Shown piece after piece: positions 17,407-26,116 of a stretch of 64,000 nt of DNA. Numbering within the stretch: position 1 is the first letter of the stretch; each line of letters begins with the position of its first letter. A model generated the notes under the pieces. The model saw only the letters and a list, made by a program, of their open reading frames with translations. It made no database searches and was not told the DNA's origin. Source of the DNA: Paracoccus homiensis (GTDB lineage Bacteria; Pseudomonadota; Alphaproteobacteria; Rhodobacterales; Rhodobacteraceae); the NCBI RefSeq assembly GCF_900111675.1, contig NZ_FOHO01000002.1:186001-250000 (forward strand). The letters run 5' to 3'. The translations under genes were made by a program, and so were the position numbers.

Positions 17407-20400
17407 AGGCGTTCGTTCAGGCGGATCATCATTTCAGCAGCGCCGTCATTGTCCAATTCGATGAAGATGCGGGTTTCCTGCCCGACATATTGCCAGCGCA
17501 GCTGATCGGCCCCGGAAAAGCCGTTGCGGCCGCGAAAGGTCAGATCAAGAGCGGTCAGATCGATCAGGTCCTGTCCGGGGGTGAAGTCCAGGATCAGGTC
17601 TGCATCATAGCGGCGGCTGTCGGACTGCTGCTGAAAGCGAAAGACATCCCGTCCGGCCCCGCCATGCAGCGTGTCGTTGCCACCGCCACCGATCAGCAGG
17701 TCGGCCCCTCCGCCGCCCTGCAGAAGATCATCACCCAGATTGCCCCACAGTGTGTCATTGCCGTTGCCGCCATACAGGCGGTCATGGCCGCCGCCGCCCG
17801 CAAGGCGATCCGCGCCGCCGCCGCTGAAAAGGCGGTCATTGCCAAGATTGCCAAGAAGCGTATCGCGCCCGCCACCCGCCTTGATCGTATCCGCGCCCCA
17901 GCCGCCGTCGAACCAGTTGTCATGGTTATAATCGACCAGCAGGTCGTTGCCCAAATTGCCCGAAAGCCTGTCGCGACCGCCGCCGCCATACAGCCGGTCA
18001 TTGCCGTTGCCTCCGAAAAGGCGGTCATCGCCCGCCTCGCCCCAAAGGAAATCGTTGCCGTCCTCGCCGTAAAGGCTATCGGCGGCGGCACCCGCATACA
18101 GCCGATCATGTCCCGGCCCGCCCCTGAGCAGGTCCTTCCCGGTCCCCGATTTCAGCGTGTCATGGCCAAACCCGCCGAACAGGCGATTGTTTCCACTTAG
18201 ATCGGACAGCTGGTCATTGCCCTGATTGCCGTTCAGGGTGTCATGCCCGGCATTGCCGAAAAGACGATCATTCCCTGACCCTGCCGCGACATAGTCGTTG
18301 CCCCAGCCCGCATTGATCAGGTCGTGGCCCGCGCCGGTGAACAGGCGGTCGTGCCCCCCGTTTCCGTAAATGCGGTTATTGCCGGAATAATCCTCGATCC
18401 GGTCGTTGCCACCCTGCCCCCAGATATGGTCATTGCCATCGCCGCCAATGATGCGATCAGAGCCGCCGCCGCCATAGATCCGGTCATCGCCGCCGCCGCC
18501 GTCGATGTGATCCGCGCCCGCCCCCGACCTGATCGTGTCGTGCCCGAAGCCGCCGTAAAGCCGGTTAGTGCCGTGATAATCGATCAGCTGGTCATTGCCG
18601 GAATTGCCGAACAGCGTGTCATCGCCCGGCCCGCCATCCAGATAATCGTTGCCATTGCCGCCATGCAGCGTGTCATTGCCATCCGATCCGAAAAGGCGAT
18701 CGGCGCCATCCTCGCCATAAAGCAGATCGCGACCCTGCCCGCCCCATAGCGAATCGTTGCCGCGCCCGCCCCACAGGCGGTCGTCACCCGCCTCGCCATA
18801 CAGCCTGTCATTGCCGTCATCGCCCCACAGCTGATCGACGCCGTCACCGCCGTAAAGGCGGTCATTCCCCTCATCCCCGAACAGGCTGTCCATCCCGGCC
18901 TCGCCATACAGCCAGTCATCGCCATCCTGTCCCCGGATGCGGTCATCGCCCTCTTCGCCCCGAACCGTATCATCGCCGCCCATCGCCGAGATCATGTCAT
19001 TTCCCGCCCCGGCCGTGATCGAATCCGAGCCGCCCCCCCCCATCAGCGTGTCATCACCATCGCCGCCGAACAGGAATTTGCCCTGGGTCGAGGGCAGGTC
19101 GTCATCGCCGATGGTGGTGGGGTCGACCTCGGGCAGGTCGTAATGGGTGATCGGGAACAGCGCGTTGCTGAAATCGTCCTTGGTCAGGCTGCGGCCATCG
19201 CTGGTAAAGATGTCGATGACCGCCTTGTGGTAATAGATCTTGATGCCATAGCTTTGCGGCACGAAGGTCAGCTGCCAGATGCTGCGGATCATGTCCAGCT
19301 GGCTCAGGTCCAGGCGGTCCTTGCCGACCTCGTAATCCTTGATGGCGACGCGGCCTTCGAAATTGGCGGGCACGAAAACATCCGCGCCCGCCCCGCCGAA
19401 CATGGCGATAGAGTCCGATGTGGCGATCAGGATGTCGTCGCCATCGCCGCCATGCATCCAGTAGGTGCCCGACTGCGCCAGCAGCAGATCATCCGCCGCG
19501 CTGCCGGTCGGCGCGCCGATGGGGGCCAGGCCAGTCGTGCCGACATTGCCGGGGTCGAAGGACAGCTGGGTGATCCCCACCTCGGACGATGACGCGACGA
19601 ACAGCGCGATCTTGCCGCCGATCACCTTCGCCTCGATATCCGCGATCCGCGAAAGGGTCATGGCGTTGGTGTCGACGATCGTATCCAGATGCAGCAGCCG
19701 GCCATCGGGCTGCAGGGTGAACACGCTGATCCCGCCATCGACCCCGCCCGCGAAGATATAGGCACGCCCGGCGACGGTCACCGCGTCCAGCGCGGTGATC
19801 GATTGAAACCGGGTGGTCAGTTCGTCGATCACATGGTCGGTATTCTGCAACCGCCCGTCCGGCATCAGATGAAACACCGTCAGCGAGGACGACGCAGAGG
19901 CGCCCAGCACGACAAAGCTGCGCCCACCGGTTTCCAGCACGGCGACCTGCGTGGGCACCGCATAGCCTGCACCCAGAAGCCCGCTATGCAACGTGCCGGT
20001 GCCGATCTGGCCGCCCGCGAGGATCGGGTGGGTCGAGACGAAATCACCCAGGCTGGACACCGCGATCAGGAATTTCTGCCCGCCCGACGCCAGTTCGACC
20101 ATACGGTCGATGGAAGAACCGGCCAGATAGCCGCTGTCCGGGATCTGGACCTGCGTGATCCGGGTCAGGCTGCCATCGCCTTGCAGCTTGTCGACGACAA
20201 AGCCAAGACTGCCCTTGGTCGCCGAAAACAGATAGCTGCTGGCCCCCAGCTGAAACTGCCCCAGCGCAGTCAACTTGGCCCCCAGATCGTCGACCAGCCC
20301 CGCAAAACCGCCCAGATCGCCGCCACTGTCCAGCGACAGGCCCAGCCCCTCGGCCCCGCCCAGATGCGTCAGGGAGACATGCGACTGGCCGTTCACCGTG

Positions 20401-20642
20401 ATCATCGTCAGGCGGGGGGCGCCAAGATAGCCGAAGCCGGCAAGATAGGCCTGCTGATCGACCGCGATCAGCGGGATATCGGCGCTGCCAAAGCGATAGC
20501 TTGTGATCCCCTTGCCATAATACAGATTGGCCGCAATCAGCAGATCCTGCCCGCCGACCGACGCGATCTGCAGGTCGGAAAGTGCCGACAGCCAAATCTG
20601 ATCCGTGGCCCCATAGGTAACCACGTGACGATAGGTAAGCAT
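17376..20642 (-). CDS. large RTX calcium-binding protein with propeller-like N-terminal region
   Basis: 1088 residues from ATG 20640-20642 (an in-frame GTG lies six codons upstream). Residues about 1-390 contain repeated four-strand units such as [36 protein letters not shown] and [32 protein letters not shown], the look of a beta-propeller of the lactonase/YVTN type. Then come two isolated RTX motifs, a linker, and about 50 RTX nonapeptides. The C-terminal module ends GEDFLL and matches the ends of the two other RTX proteins here, the expected type I secretion signal. There is no signal peptide. Likely a secreted surface or matrix protein; enzymatic activity of the propeller is not shown. 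It overlaps queG tail-to-tail. Confidence 0.88.
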   Translation of the reverse strand: MLTYRHVVTYGATDQIWLSALSDLQIASVGGQDLLIAANLYYGKGITSYRFGSADIPLIAVDQQAYLAGFGYLGAPRLTMITVNGQSHVSLTHLGGAEGLGLSLDSGGDLGGFAGLVDDLGAKLTALGQFQLGASSYLFSATKGSLGFVVDKLQGDGSLTRITQVQIPDSGYLAGSSIDRMVELASGGQKFLIAVSSLGDFVSTHPILAGGQIGTGTLHSGLLGAGYAVPTQVAVLETGGRSFVVLGASASSSLTVFHLMPDGRLQNTDHVIDELTTRFQSITALDAVTVAGRAYIFAGGVDGGISVFTLQPDGRLLHLDTIVDTNAMTLSRIADIEAKVIGGKIALFVASSSEVGITQLSFDPGNVGTTGLAPIGAPTGSAADDLLLAQSGTYWMHGGDGDDILIATSDSIAMFGGAGADVFVPANFEGRVAIKDYEVGKDRLDLSQLDMIRSIWQLTFVPQSYGIKIYYHKAVIDIFTSDGRSLTKDDFSNALFPITHYDLPEVDPTTIGDDDLPSTQGKFLFGGDGDDTLMGGGGSDSITAGAGNDMISAMGGDDTVRGEEGDDRIRGQDGDDWLYGEAGMDSLFGDEGNDRLYGGDGVDQLWGDDGNDRLYGEAGDDRLWGGRGNDSLWGGQGRDLLYGEDGADRLFGSDGNDTLHGGNGNDYLDGGPGDDTLFGNSGNDQLIDYHGTNRLYGGFGHDTIRSGAGADHIDGGGGDDRIYGGGGSDRIIGGDGNDHIWGQGGNDRIEDYSGNNRIYGNGGHDRLFTGAGHDLINAGWGNDYVAAGSGNDRLFGNAGHDTLNGNQGNDQLSDLSGNNRLFGGFGHDTLKSGTGKDLLRGGPGHDRLYAGAAADSLYGEDGNDFLWGEAGDDRLFGGNGNDRLYGGGGRDRLSGNLGNDLLVDYNHDNWFDGGWGADTIKAGGGRDTLLGNLGNDRLFSGGGADRLAGGGGHDRLYGGNGNDTLWGNLGDDLLQGGGGADLLIGGGGNDTLHGGAGRDVFRFQQQSDSRRYDADLILDFTPGQDLIDLTALDLTFRGRNGFSGADQLRWQYVGQETRIFIELDNDGAAEMMIRLNERLHLDGEDFLL
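17650..19080 (-). repeat. RTX nonapeptide array of the 1088-residue protein
   Basis: About 1.4 kb of tandem 27-bp coding units (GGxGxDxLx; for example [20 protein letters not shown]). The continuous 9-residue register in one frame and the variable third codon positions show a protein repeat under selection, not a DNA satellite. Confidence 0.88.
17900..18581 (-). repeat. higher-order super-repeat inside the RTX array
   Basis: A variant unit, D-Y/L-x-G-x-N-R-L-Y/F-G-G-F-G-H-D, interrupts the normal nonapeptides four times. First residues are encoded at 18581, 18392, 18203 and 17933. The spacings are exactly 63, 63 and 90 residues, that is 7, 7 and 10 nonapeptides, so the variant keeps the 9-residue phase. 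Confidence 0.75.
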
Positions 20643-20762
20643 AATTGACCCAAGCGGCACAAACGGCCGACCATGGAAAGCTAGGACAGGAACCTTAAAT
20701 GCCCCTTTACGCCCTGGCCGATCACCAATCTTCTTCAGGGTATTTTAGCTAAAGCGCCGTAT

Positions 20763-21524
20763 TCAGGGACGATCGGGGGCTTGATCGCCGTGAAATGCCA
20801 GCGGACCGTACAGAATCAGCCCCGGCTGGATGACCTCGGCCCGCTGCATCATCGCGGCCAGCTCATCGACGGTGGTGCGGATCAGCCGTTGATGCGGGTG
20901 GCCCACGGCCTCGGCGAACAGGGCGGGGGTGGTGCCGGGCAGCCCATGGTCGCACAGACCCTGCGCCAGCTTGGGAAAGCTGCGCTGCCCCATGAACACG
21001 ACGGTCGTCACCGAAGGGTCGGCCACGGCGGCCCAGTTGATGTCTTCGGGCAGGTGGCCGGTCACATCCGCGCCGGTCACGAACTGTACCCGCCGTGCGG
21101 TCAGGCGCCGGGTCAGCGGCATCCCCGCCGCCGCCGCCGCCGCGCTGGCCGAGGTGACGCCGGGAATGATCTCGAACGGGATGCCTGCCTCGGTCAGAGC
21201 GATCAGCTCTTCTTCCAGACGCCCGAAGATGCCGGAATCGCCCGATTTCAGCCGCACGACGCGCCGTCCGGCCCGCGCATGTTCGACCAACAGCGCATTC
21301 ACATGTTCCTGCCGCGCCGATGGACGCCCGGCGCGTTTGCCGACCGAAATCAGCTGCGCCTGCGGATCGGCATGATCCAGAACCGGCCCCGACGCCAGAT
21401 CATCGAACAGCACCACCTGCGCCTGCGACAGCCGCTTGGCGGCCTTCAGGGTCAGCAATTCGGGATCGCCCGGCCCTGCCGAAACCAGTGAAACGAAACC
21501 GGGCTCTGTGTCGGAATGGGGCAA
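20763..21524 (-). CDS. cobA: uroporphyrinogen-III C-methyltransferase (start uncertain)
   Basis: SAM-dependent methylation of uroporphyrinogen III at C2 and C7 to precorrin-2, the branch point to siroheme and cobalamin. Family motifs are VSAGPGDPELLTLKA, VLFDDLASGPVL, VRLKSGDSGIFGRLEEE, IIPGVTSASAAAAAAGMPLTRR and TVVFMG. About 253 residues if started at TTG 21522-21524, which leaves a normal N-terminus. Another TTG at 21593 would add 23 unconserved residues; there is no ATG or GTG in frame. Neither has a clear ribosome site. No sulfite reductase or cob genes adjoin it. queG, a cobalamin enzyme, is 3 kb away. Confidence 0.9.
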   Translation of the reverse strand: MPHSDTEPGFVSLVSAGPGDPELLTLKAAKRLSQAQVVLFDDLASGPVLDHADPQAQLISVGKRAGRPSARQEHVNALLVEHARAGRRVVRLKSGDSGIFGRLEEELIALTEAGIPFEIIPGVTSASAAAAAAGMPLTRRLTARRVQFVTGADVTGHLPEDINWAAVADPSVTTVVFMGQRSFPKLAQGLCDHGLPGTTPALFAEAVGHPHQRLIRTTVDELAAMMQRAEVIQPGLILYGPLAFHGDQAPDRP

Positions 21525-21627
21525 ATCACTGGCCTGCGATTGGGAATGCCCGACAAGGCTATAGCATTGCGCCCCCGGCTCACAATGGCGCAACTGTCGG
21601 ACAGGCGTGGAAAATTCGGCCTTGGGC

Positions 21628-21656
21628 GAAACTTTCCGGCGGCTCGCGCGTGTCTA
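21628..21656 (+). promoter_or_regulatory. possible ECF-sigma promoter of the photolyase operon
   Basis: GAAACTTT (21628-21635), 16 bp, GTCTA (21652-21656), 23 bases before the photolyase ATG. The shape matches the general extracytoplasmic-function sigma pattern (GAACTTT, 16 bp, TCTA-like). It does not match the TGATCC-type -35 I associate with RpoE of R. sphaeroides. Confidence 0.3.
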
Positions 21657-21679
21657 TCGGTGAAGGACAGGAGAATTGA

Positions 21680-23056
21680 ATGACGGTCATCTGCTGGTTC
21701 AGGCGCGTTCTGCGCCTTGACGATCACCCCGCGCTGGTCGCGGCGGCCAAGGCGGGCCCGGTGATCCCGCTGGTGATCCTTGATCCGGCCGAGGCCGCAA
21801 ACCACCCCGCCAACGCCCAACGTCAGGCCATGTCCCTGCCCCGGCTGGAAGCCAGCCTGCATCAACGCCAGAACCGCCTGATCGTGCGTCGCGGCGACCC
21901 TGCCAAGGTGCTGGAAGACGTGGCCCGCGAAATCGGCGCGACCCAGATCCACACGACCGAGGGCTTTCCCTTCGCCAGCGATCACGGGCTGAAGGCTGCG
22001 GCGGAACGCGGCGGGGCCGAACTGCACCTGCATCCGCTGGCCGATCTGGTGCCGCGCGGTTCCGTGCTGACGCAGCAGGGGGGCATCTACAAGGTATTCA
22101 CGCCCTTCTGGCGGGCATTGCGGGGCGTGGATATCGCACCGCCCTTGGACGCGCCCCGCCTGACCGCGCCCGAGGACTGGCCCGAAAGCGACGGGACCGA
22201 CTGGCCCGAGGCACGGGCCGCCATGCGCCGCGGCTGGGATGTCGTGGCCGCCCATATCGACGCGGGCGAGGATCAGACCCGCGACCGGCTGGACGAGTTC
22301 CTGGACGATCCGGTCACCGATTACAAAACCCATCGCGACCAGCCCTGGCGCGCGCGCGGCACCTCGGCGCTGTCGGACGCGCTGGCCGTGGGTGAGATCA
22401 GTGCGCGGCGCATCTGGCAGGTCGGCATGGCCGCACGCGAACGCGGCAAGCAGGGCACCGAGGACTTCCTGCGCGAGATCGCCTGGCGCGAATTCGCGCG
22501 CGAGCTGTTTCACGAAGCCCCGCAGATGGACCAGACCTGCTGGCGCGAGGAATGGAACGAATTCCCGTGGAAACGCGACAATAACGACGCCGAAAGCTGG
22601 CGCCGCGCCCAGACCGGGGTGCCGATGGTCGATGCCGGCCTGCGCGAGCTGTTCGTGACCGGCCGGATGCATAACCGCGTGCGGATGATCGCGGGCAGCT
22701 ATCTGACCAAGCATCTGCTGACCGACTGGCGGGTCGGGCTGGATTGGTTCGCGCGCACGCTGACCGATTGGGACGCGGCCTCGAACGCGATGAACTGGCA
22801 ATGGGTGGCCGGATGCGGGCCCGATGCCTCGCCCTATTTCCGGGTGTTCAACCCAGATACCCAGGCCGAAAAATTCGACGCGCGCGCCCAGTATCGCAAC
22901 CATTGGCTGAGACCCGACAGCGCGGGCGCCAAGGCGTTTCAGGACGCCGCGCCCCTGTCCTGGAAGATCGACCTGCGGCGCAACCACAGCCCGGCCATTT
23001 CCCTGTCCAGCGGTCGCGCCCGCGCCCTGACCGCCTATGAGGATTTCAAGGAGTAG
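21680..23056 (+). CDS. phrB: deoxyribodipyrimidine photo-lyase
   Basis: Blue-light DNA repair flavoprotein of 458 residues that splits cyclobutane pyrimidine dimers. The N-terminal antenna domain starts VICWFRRVLRLDDHPAL. The C-terminal FAD domain includes EDFLREIAWREFARELF, GVPMVDAGLRELFVTGRMHNRVRM, SYLTKHLLTDWRVGLDWF and WVAGCGPDASPYFRVFNP, where the Trp chain and FAD contacts lie. AGGAG sits 8 bases before the ATG. It leads a three-gene operon with a DUF2177 protein 3 bp downstream. This operon converges on a lipid-modifying operon, as in other photo-oxidative stress loci. Confidence 0.96.
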   Translation: MTVICWFRRVLRLDDHPALVAAAKAGPVIPLVILDPAEAANHPANAQRQAMSLPRLEASLHQRQNRLIVRRGDPAKVLEDVAREIGATQIHTTEGFPFASDHGLKAAAERGGAELHLHPLADLVPRGSVLTQQGGIYKVFTPFWRALRGVDIAPPLDAPRLTAPEDWPESDGTDWPEARAAMRRGWDVVAAHIDAGEDQTRDRLDEFLDDPVTDYKTHRDQPWRARGTSALSDALAVGEISARRIWQVGMAARERGKQGTEDFLREIAWREFARELFHEAPQMDQTCWREEWNEFPWKRDNNDAESWRRAQTGVPMVDAGLRELFVTGRMHNRVRMIAGSYLTKHLLTDWRVGLDWFARTLTDWDAASNAMNWQWVAGCGPDASPYFRVFNPDTQAEKFDARAQYRNHWLRPDSAGAKAFQDAAPLSWKIDLRRNHSPAISLSSGRARALTAYEDFKE

Positions 23057-23059
23057 ATC

Positions 23060-23458
23060 ATGCAGACCGCCATCCTGTATATCGCCACATTGGTGATTTT
23101 CCTTGCCGTCGACGTGGTCGGGATCAAGCTGCTGATCCGCCCGGTTTTTGAACGTCACATCGGAGATCTGCTGGCCGATCAGTTCCGGCTGGGTCCGGCG
23201 GCGGCCTTCTATGCGTTCTACATCATGGGGCTTTTGTATTTCGTGTCGCTGCCTGCCCTGCGGCAGGCGGCACCGGGCCAGGCGCTGTTCGGCGGGGTGC
23301 TGCTGGGCCTGATGTGCTATGGCACCTATGAATTCACCAGCTTCGCCGTGATGCGCGACTGGTCATGGCAACAGGTCATCGCGGATACGCTGTGGGGCGG
23401 GTTTCTGACCGGGCTGTCGGCCTGGGCGGGACTGGCCGTGGCGCGGATGGTGGGCTGA
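23060..23458 (+). CDS. DUF2177 family membrane protein
   Basis: A 132-residue inner-membrane protein with four predicted helices: ILYIATLVIFLAVDVVGI, AAFYAFYIMGLLYFVSL, ALFGGVLLGLMCYGTYEFTSFAVM and VIADTLWGGFLTGLSAWAGLAVA. The GxxxGLxCYGTYxxT-like segment and the D in the first helix are typical of DUF2177. Molecular role unknown. The family often travels with photolyase and lipid-desaturation genes, as here. AAGGAG for this gene lies within the last photolyase codons. Confidence 0.88.
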   Translation: MQTAILYIATLVIFLAVDVVGIKLLIRPVFERHIGDLLADQFRLGPAAAFYAFYIMGLLYFVSLPALRQAAPGQALFGGVLLGLMCYGTYEFTSFAVMRDWSWQQVIADTLWGGFLTGLSAWAGLAVARMVG

Positions 23459-24120
23459 TGCGGGCGCTGATCCTTGGTGCATCGGGCGGCATCGGGGCGG
23501 CGCTGTTGGCCACGCTGGAACAGGACGGCGCCACGGTCATCGGCCTGTCGCGCAGCGCCGATGGGCTGGATCTGACGCATGCGCCGTCGATCGCACGCTG
23601 CGCGGATGCCCTGACGGGGCGGTTCGACCTGATCTTCAATGCGACCGGTGCGCTGGTCATCGACGATCACCAGCCCGAGAAAAGCTTTGACGCCGTCGAC
23701 CCCGATGCGATGGCCGCGCAATTCGCGCTGAACGCGACCGGAGCGGCGCTGGCGATCCGGCATTTCGCGCCGCTGCTGCGCGATCGGGGGCGGGCGGTCT
23801 TTGCCTCGCTTTCGGCGCGGGTCGGGTCCATCGGGGATAATCGGCTGGGCGGCTGGGTCGGCTATCGCGCGGCCAAGGCCGCGCAGAACCAGATCATGCG
23901 CACGGCCGCCATCGAATGGCGCCGCCGGAATCGTGACAGTATCTTTCTGGCGCTGCATCCCGGCACGGTGAAAACGCCGCTGACGGCGAAATACGCGGAT
24001 CGCTATCCAACCATCCCGGCCAGCCGCAGCGCGCGTGCGCTGCTGGATGTCATCGCGGACCGGACGCCCCAGGACAGTGGCGGCTTCTGGGACTGGAAGG
24101 GGCAGCAGGTGCCGTGGTGA
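23458..24120 (+). CDS. short-chain dehydrogenase/reductase (C-factor-like)
   Basis: A 220-residue SDR starting at the ATG in the TGATG overlap with the DUF2177 gene. It opens MRALILGASGGIGAALLA, the nucleotide-binding motif, and has the NATG segment (IFNATGALVI), the ASLSARVGSIGDN strand and YRAAKAA (YxxxK). It is closest in style to the CsgA/C-factor group found in this kind of gene cluster. The substrate is unknown. Its stop abuts the stop of the opposing glutathione peroxidase gene, the two sharing the hexamer TGATCA. Confidence 0.9.
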   Translation: MRALILGASGGIGAALLATLEQDGATVIGLSRSADGLDLTHAPSIARCADALTGRFDLIFNATGALVIDDHQPEKSFDAVDPDAMAAQFALNATGAALAIRHFAPLLRDRGRAVFASLSARVGSIGDNRLGGWVGYRAAKAAQNQIMRTAAIEWRRRNRDSIFLALHPGTVKTPLTAKYADRYPTIPASRSARALLDVIADRTPQDSGGFWDWKGQQVPW

Positions 24121-24657
24121 TCAGCCCGACAGATAGGGGGAAAAGGCCTGACGGATCCCCGCGCCGCCGGGTTTGGCAAAGGACCGCCATGTGCCGATGA
24201 TGCGCCCATCCGGGGCCAGTAGCACCTTGTTGAAATTCCAGTTCGGGGCAAAGCCGGTCTGATCCTTCACCCAGCGATAGAAGGGGTGCACATCGCCCTT
24301 GGCGACGTGAAGGATATCGGTCATCGGCAGGGTGATCCCATATTCGACCGTGCAGTATTCCTTGACCTTCTTGGCGTCGTCCAGTTCCTGGTTGAAATCA
24401 TTCGACGGCACGGCAAGAACCACCAGCCCCTTCTTGCCTTCGGTGTCGTGCAGCTGCTGCATGTCACGCAACTGACCCGAAAACCCGCAAAGCGAGGCTG
24501 TATTCACCACCAGAACCGGCTTGCCGCGCCAATCCGCCGTGCGCAATCGGCCACCATCGATCGAGGGAAAGGTGAAGCTGGGCTGATCGGCAGCGGCCGC
24601 CCGCGATCCCAGCAGGGTGGCGACGGTCGCGCTGCCCAGAAAATGGCGACGATGCAT
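24121..24657 (-). CDS. glutathione peroxidase, predicted Tat-exported
   Basis: A 178-residue peroxidase reducing lipid or alkyl hydroperoxides with thiols. The N-terminus, MHRRHFLGSATVATLLGSRAAAA, has a twin Arg, a short hydrophobic core and an Ala-rich cleavage region, which looks like a Tat or Sec signal. The catalytic motif NTASLCGFSGQ carries Cys57 where animal enzymes have selenocysteine. The usual Gln/Asn segment is replaced by VPSNDFNQEL, and WNFNKVL provides the conserved Trp. AGGAGGAG precedes the ATG. It is the last gene of the seven-gene leftward operon, consistent with protecting envelope lipids from peroxidation. Confidence 0.92.
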   Translation of the reverse strand: MHRRHFLGSATVATLLGSRAAAADQPSFTFPSIDGGRLRTADWRGKPVLVVNTASLCGFSGQLRDMQQLHDTEGKKGLVVLAVPSNDFNQELDDAKKVKEYCTVEYGITLPMTDILHVAKGDVHPFYRWVKDQTGFAPNWNFNKVLLAPDGRIIGTWRSFAKPGGAGIRQAFSPYLSG

Positions 24658-24668
24658 ATATGCTCCTC

Positions 24669-25376
24669 CTATGCGTGCGACCGGGCGCGCAGGGTTTGCA
24701 GGACCAAAAGCCCCGCCCCAACCGCGGCCACGGCCAGAACCAACCAGTTCCCCGCACCCGCATTCGCGACCATAATCCCGATCAGCGCCCAGATCACCCC
24801 CGCCGGATAGGCAATTTCGGCGGGTCGCGCGGCCTGAACGGCAAGCGCCAGCGCGGTCACGCCCGTCAGGCACAGGATCGCGGCAGGCGTTTCGCCCAAC
24901 AGGCCGAAACCGCCCAGCACGATCCCCAGTGACGCGCCGCTGGCCGCCGTCAGCCAACCCGCATACAGCGCGGCGGGCCGCACCTGCCAGACAGCATCGC
25001 GCCGCCCCGCCAGCAGAAAGGCGGCCACCGCAAAGCCCAGCATCGCAAGGATCATCAGCGTCGCCAGCACCGGTGCGCGCAGGGCGGTCGGCAGCCAGAA
25101 GAACCCGATGCCCAGACTGATCAGCAAGGGCAATCTGCCCCTGCGCCAGTCGTCGTCATCCGCCGCGCGCCACAGGCCATAGCCCGCCCCGGCGATCAGC
25201 CAGGCATAGATCAGCCCCCAGATCGCGAATGCCCATCCCGCCGGCTGGATCGGCGGATCCTGTTGCGGCACCGGGAACAGGTCCGGGGGATAGCCCGCGA
25301 AATTGTCGAAGATCATCGGCGAGGCCGCAAAGGCCAGCGCGGCGATCAGCACCAGAAGCGCAAGAAGCCGGTTCAT
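24669..25376 (-). CDS. TspO/MBR-like integral membrane protein
   Basis: A 235-residue membrane protein with about seven hydrophobic helices. The segment IQPAGWAFAIWGLIYAWL resembles the PxGWxFxxWxxIY motif of tryptophan-rich sensory (TspO/MBR)-type proteins, although it is longer than classic TspO (about 160 residues). TspO in Rhodobacter is tied to oxygen and porphyrin regulation; whether this relative binds porphyrins is an open inference. The start ATG overlaps the stop of the upstream SDR by one base, and the glutathione peroxidase gene follows 11 bp on. Confidence 0.75.
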   Translation of the reverse strand: MNRLLALLVLIAALAFAASPMIFDNFAGYPPDLFPVPQQDPPIQPAGWAFAIWGLIYAWLIAGAGYGLWRAADDDDWRRGRLPLLISLGIGFFWLPTALRAPVLATLMILAMLGFAVAAFLLAGRRDAVWQVRPAALYAGWLTAASGASLGIVLGGFGLLGETPAAILCLTGVTALALAVQAARPAEIAYPAGVIWALIGIMVANAGAGNWLVLAVAAVGAGLLVLQTLRARSHA

Positions 25377-26116
25377 CACGCATCCTCGCGGCTAAGGCGC
25401 CGGGTCAGGCGCATCGACAGCCCATAGGGCAAGGCGCGGATCAGCTTCAGGCTGCGGGTCAGACGGTGCGGAAAATGTATCTCGAACCGGCGACCGGCCA
25501 GCCCGTCGCGAATGGCCTCGGCGGCCTTTTCGGGGCGGATGATGGCCGGCATGCGAAAATCGTTCTTTTGCGTCATGCGGGTATCGACAAATCCGGGGCA
25601 GATCAGCCGGATATCCAGATCCGACCGTTCGGCACGCAGGCTTTCGGCCAGATTGATGACCCCGGCCTTGGTCGCGGAATAGATCTGCCCCTGCGGCAGG
25701 CCGACATATCCGGCAACCGATCCGCACAGCGCCAGTTGCCCGCCCGGACGCAGCACCGTCGGCCCGATCTGGGCCATGTGAAAGCTGCCGGTCAGATTCA
25801 CCTGAATGATCTGCGCGGCCTTGTCGGGGTTCAGATCGGCGATGCGCCCCGGATCATACAGCGCGGCCAGATGCACGATCCGGTCGACCTTGCCCGACAG
25901 CGCGATATTGGCCGCCGCCGCATCAAAGCTGCCGCGGTCCACCACGTCCAGCGGCTGAATATCGGCACCACCCAGTTCATCGGCCAGTTCCGCCAATGGC
26001 GCGCGGTTGCGGGCCGACAGGATCAGGCTTGCGCCCTGATTTGCGTAAAGGCGTGCCAGTTCCCGTCCGATGCCGTGGCTGGCGCCGACGATCCAGATCC
26101 GTTCACCCGTGGTCAC
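25376..26116 (-). CDS. short-chain dehydrogenase/reductase
   Basis: A 246-residue SDR using GTG at 26114-26116, in a GTGA overlap with the preceding MFS gene. It has GASHGIGRELA for the cofactor, HLAALYDPGRI in place of NNAG, CGSVAGYVGLPQGQ with the catalytic Ser, and YSATKAG (YxxxK). The substrate is unknown. In Rhodobacter sphaeroides an SDR occupies the equivalent place in the RpoE-controlled operon next to a GPH-family MFS gene (from memory), which supports a role in oxidised or modified lipid metabolism. Confidence 0.9.
   Translation of the reverse strand: MTTGERIWIVGASHGIGRELARLYANQGASLILSARNRAPLAELADELGGADIQPLDVVDRGSFDAAAANIALSGKVDRIVHLAALYDPGRIADLNPDKAAQIIQVNLTGSFHMAQIGPTVLRPGGQLALCGSVAGYVGLPQGQIYSATKAGVINLAESLRAERSDLDIRLICPGFVDTRMTQKNDFRMPAIIRPEKAAEAIRDGLAGRRFEIHFPHRLTRSLKLIRALPYGLSMRLTRRLSREDA

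Noticed and set aside
17364-18200. 278-codon plus-strand frame opposite the RTX array
   Set aside because: Reverse-complement echo of the RTX repeats (AVIA/QKAV periodicity); not an independent gene.
17650-19080. Regular repeats looking like a CRISPR-like array or satellite
   Set aside because: Units are 27 bp in one unbroken reading frame with amino-acid-level conservation, and no spacers or cas genes are present.
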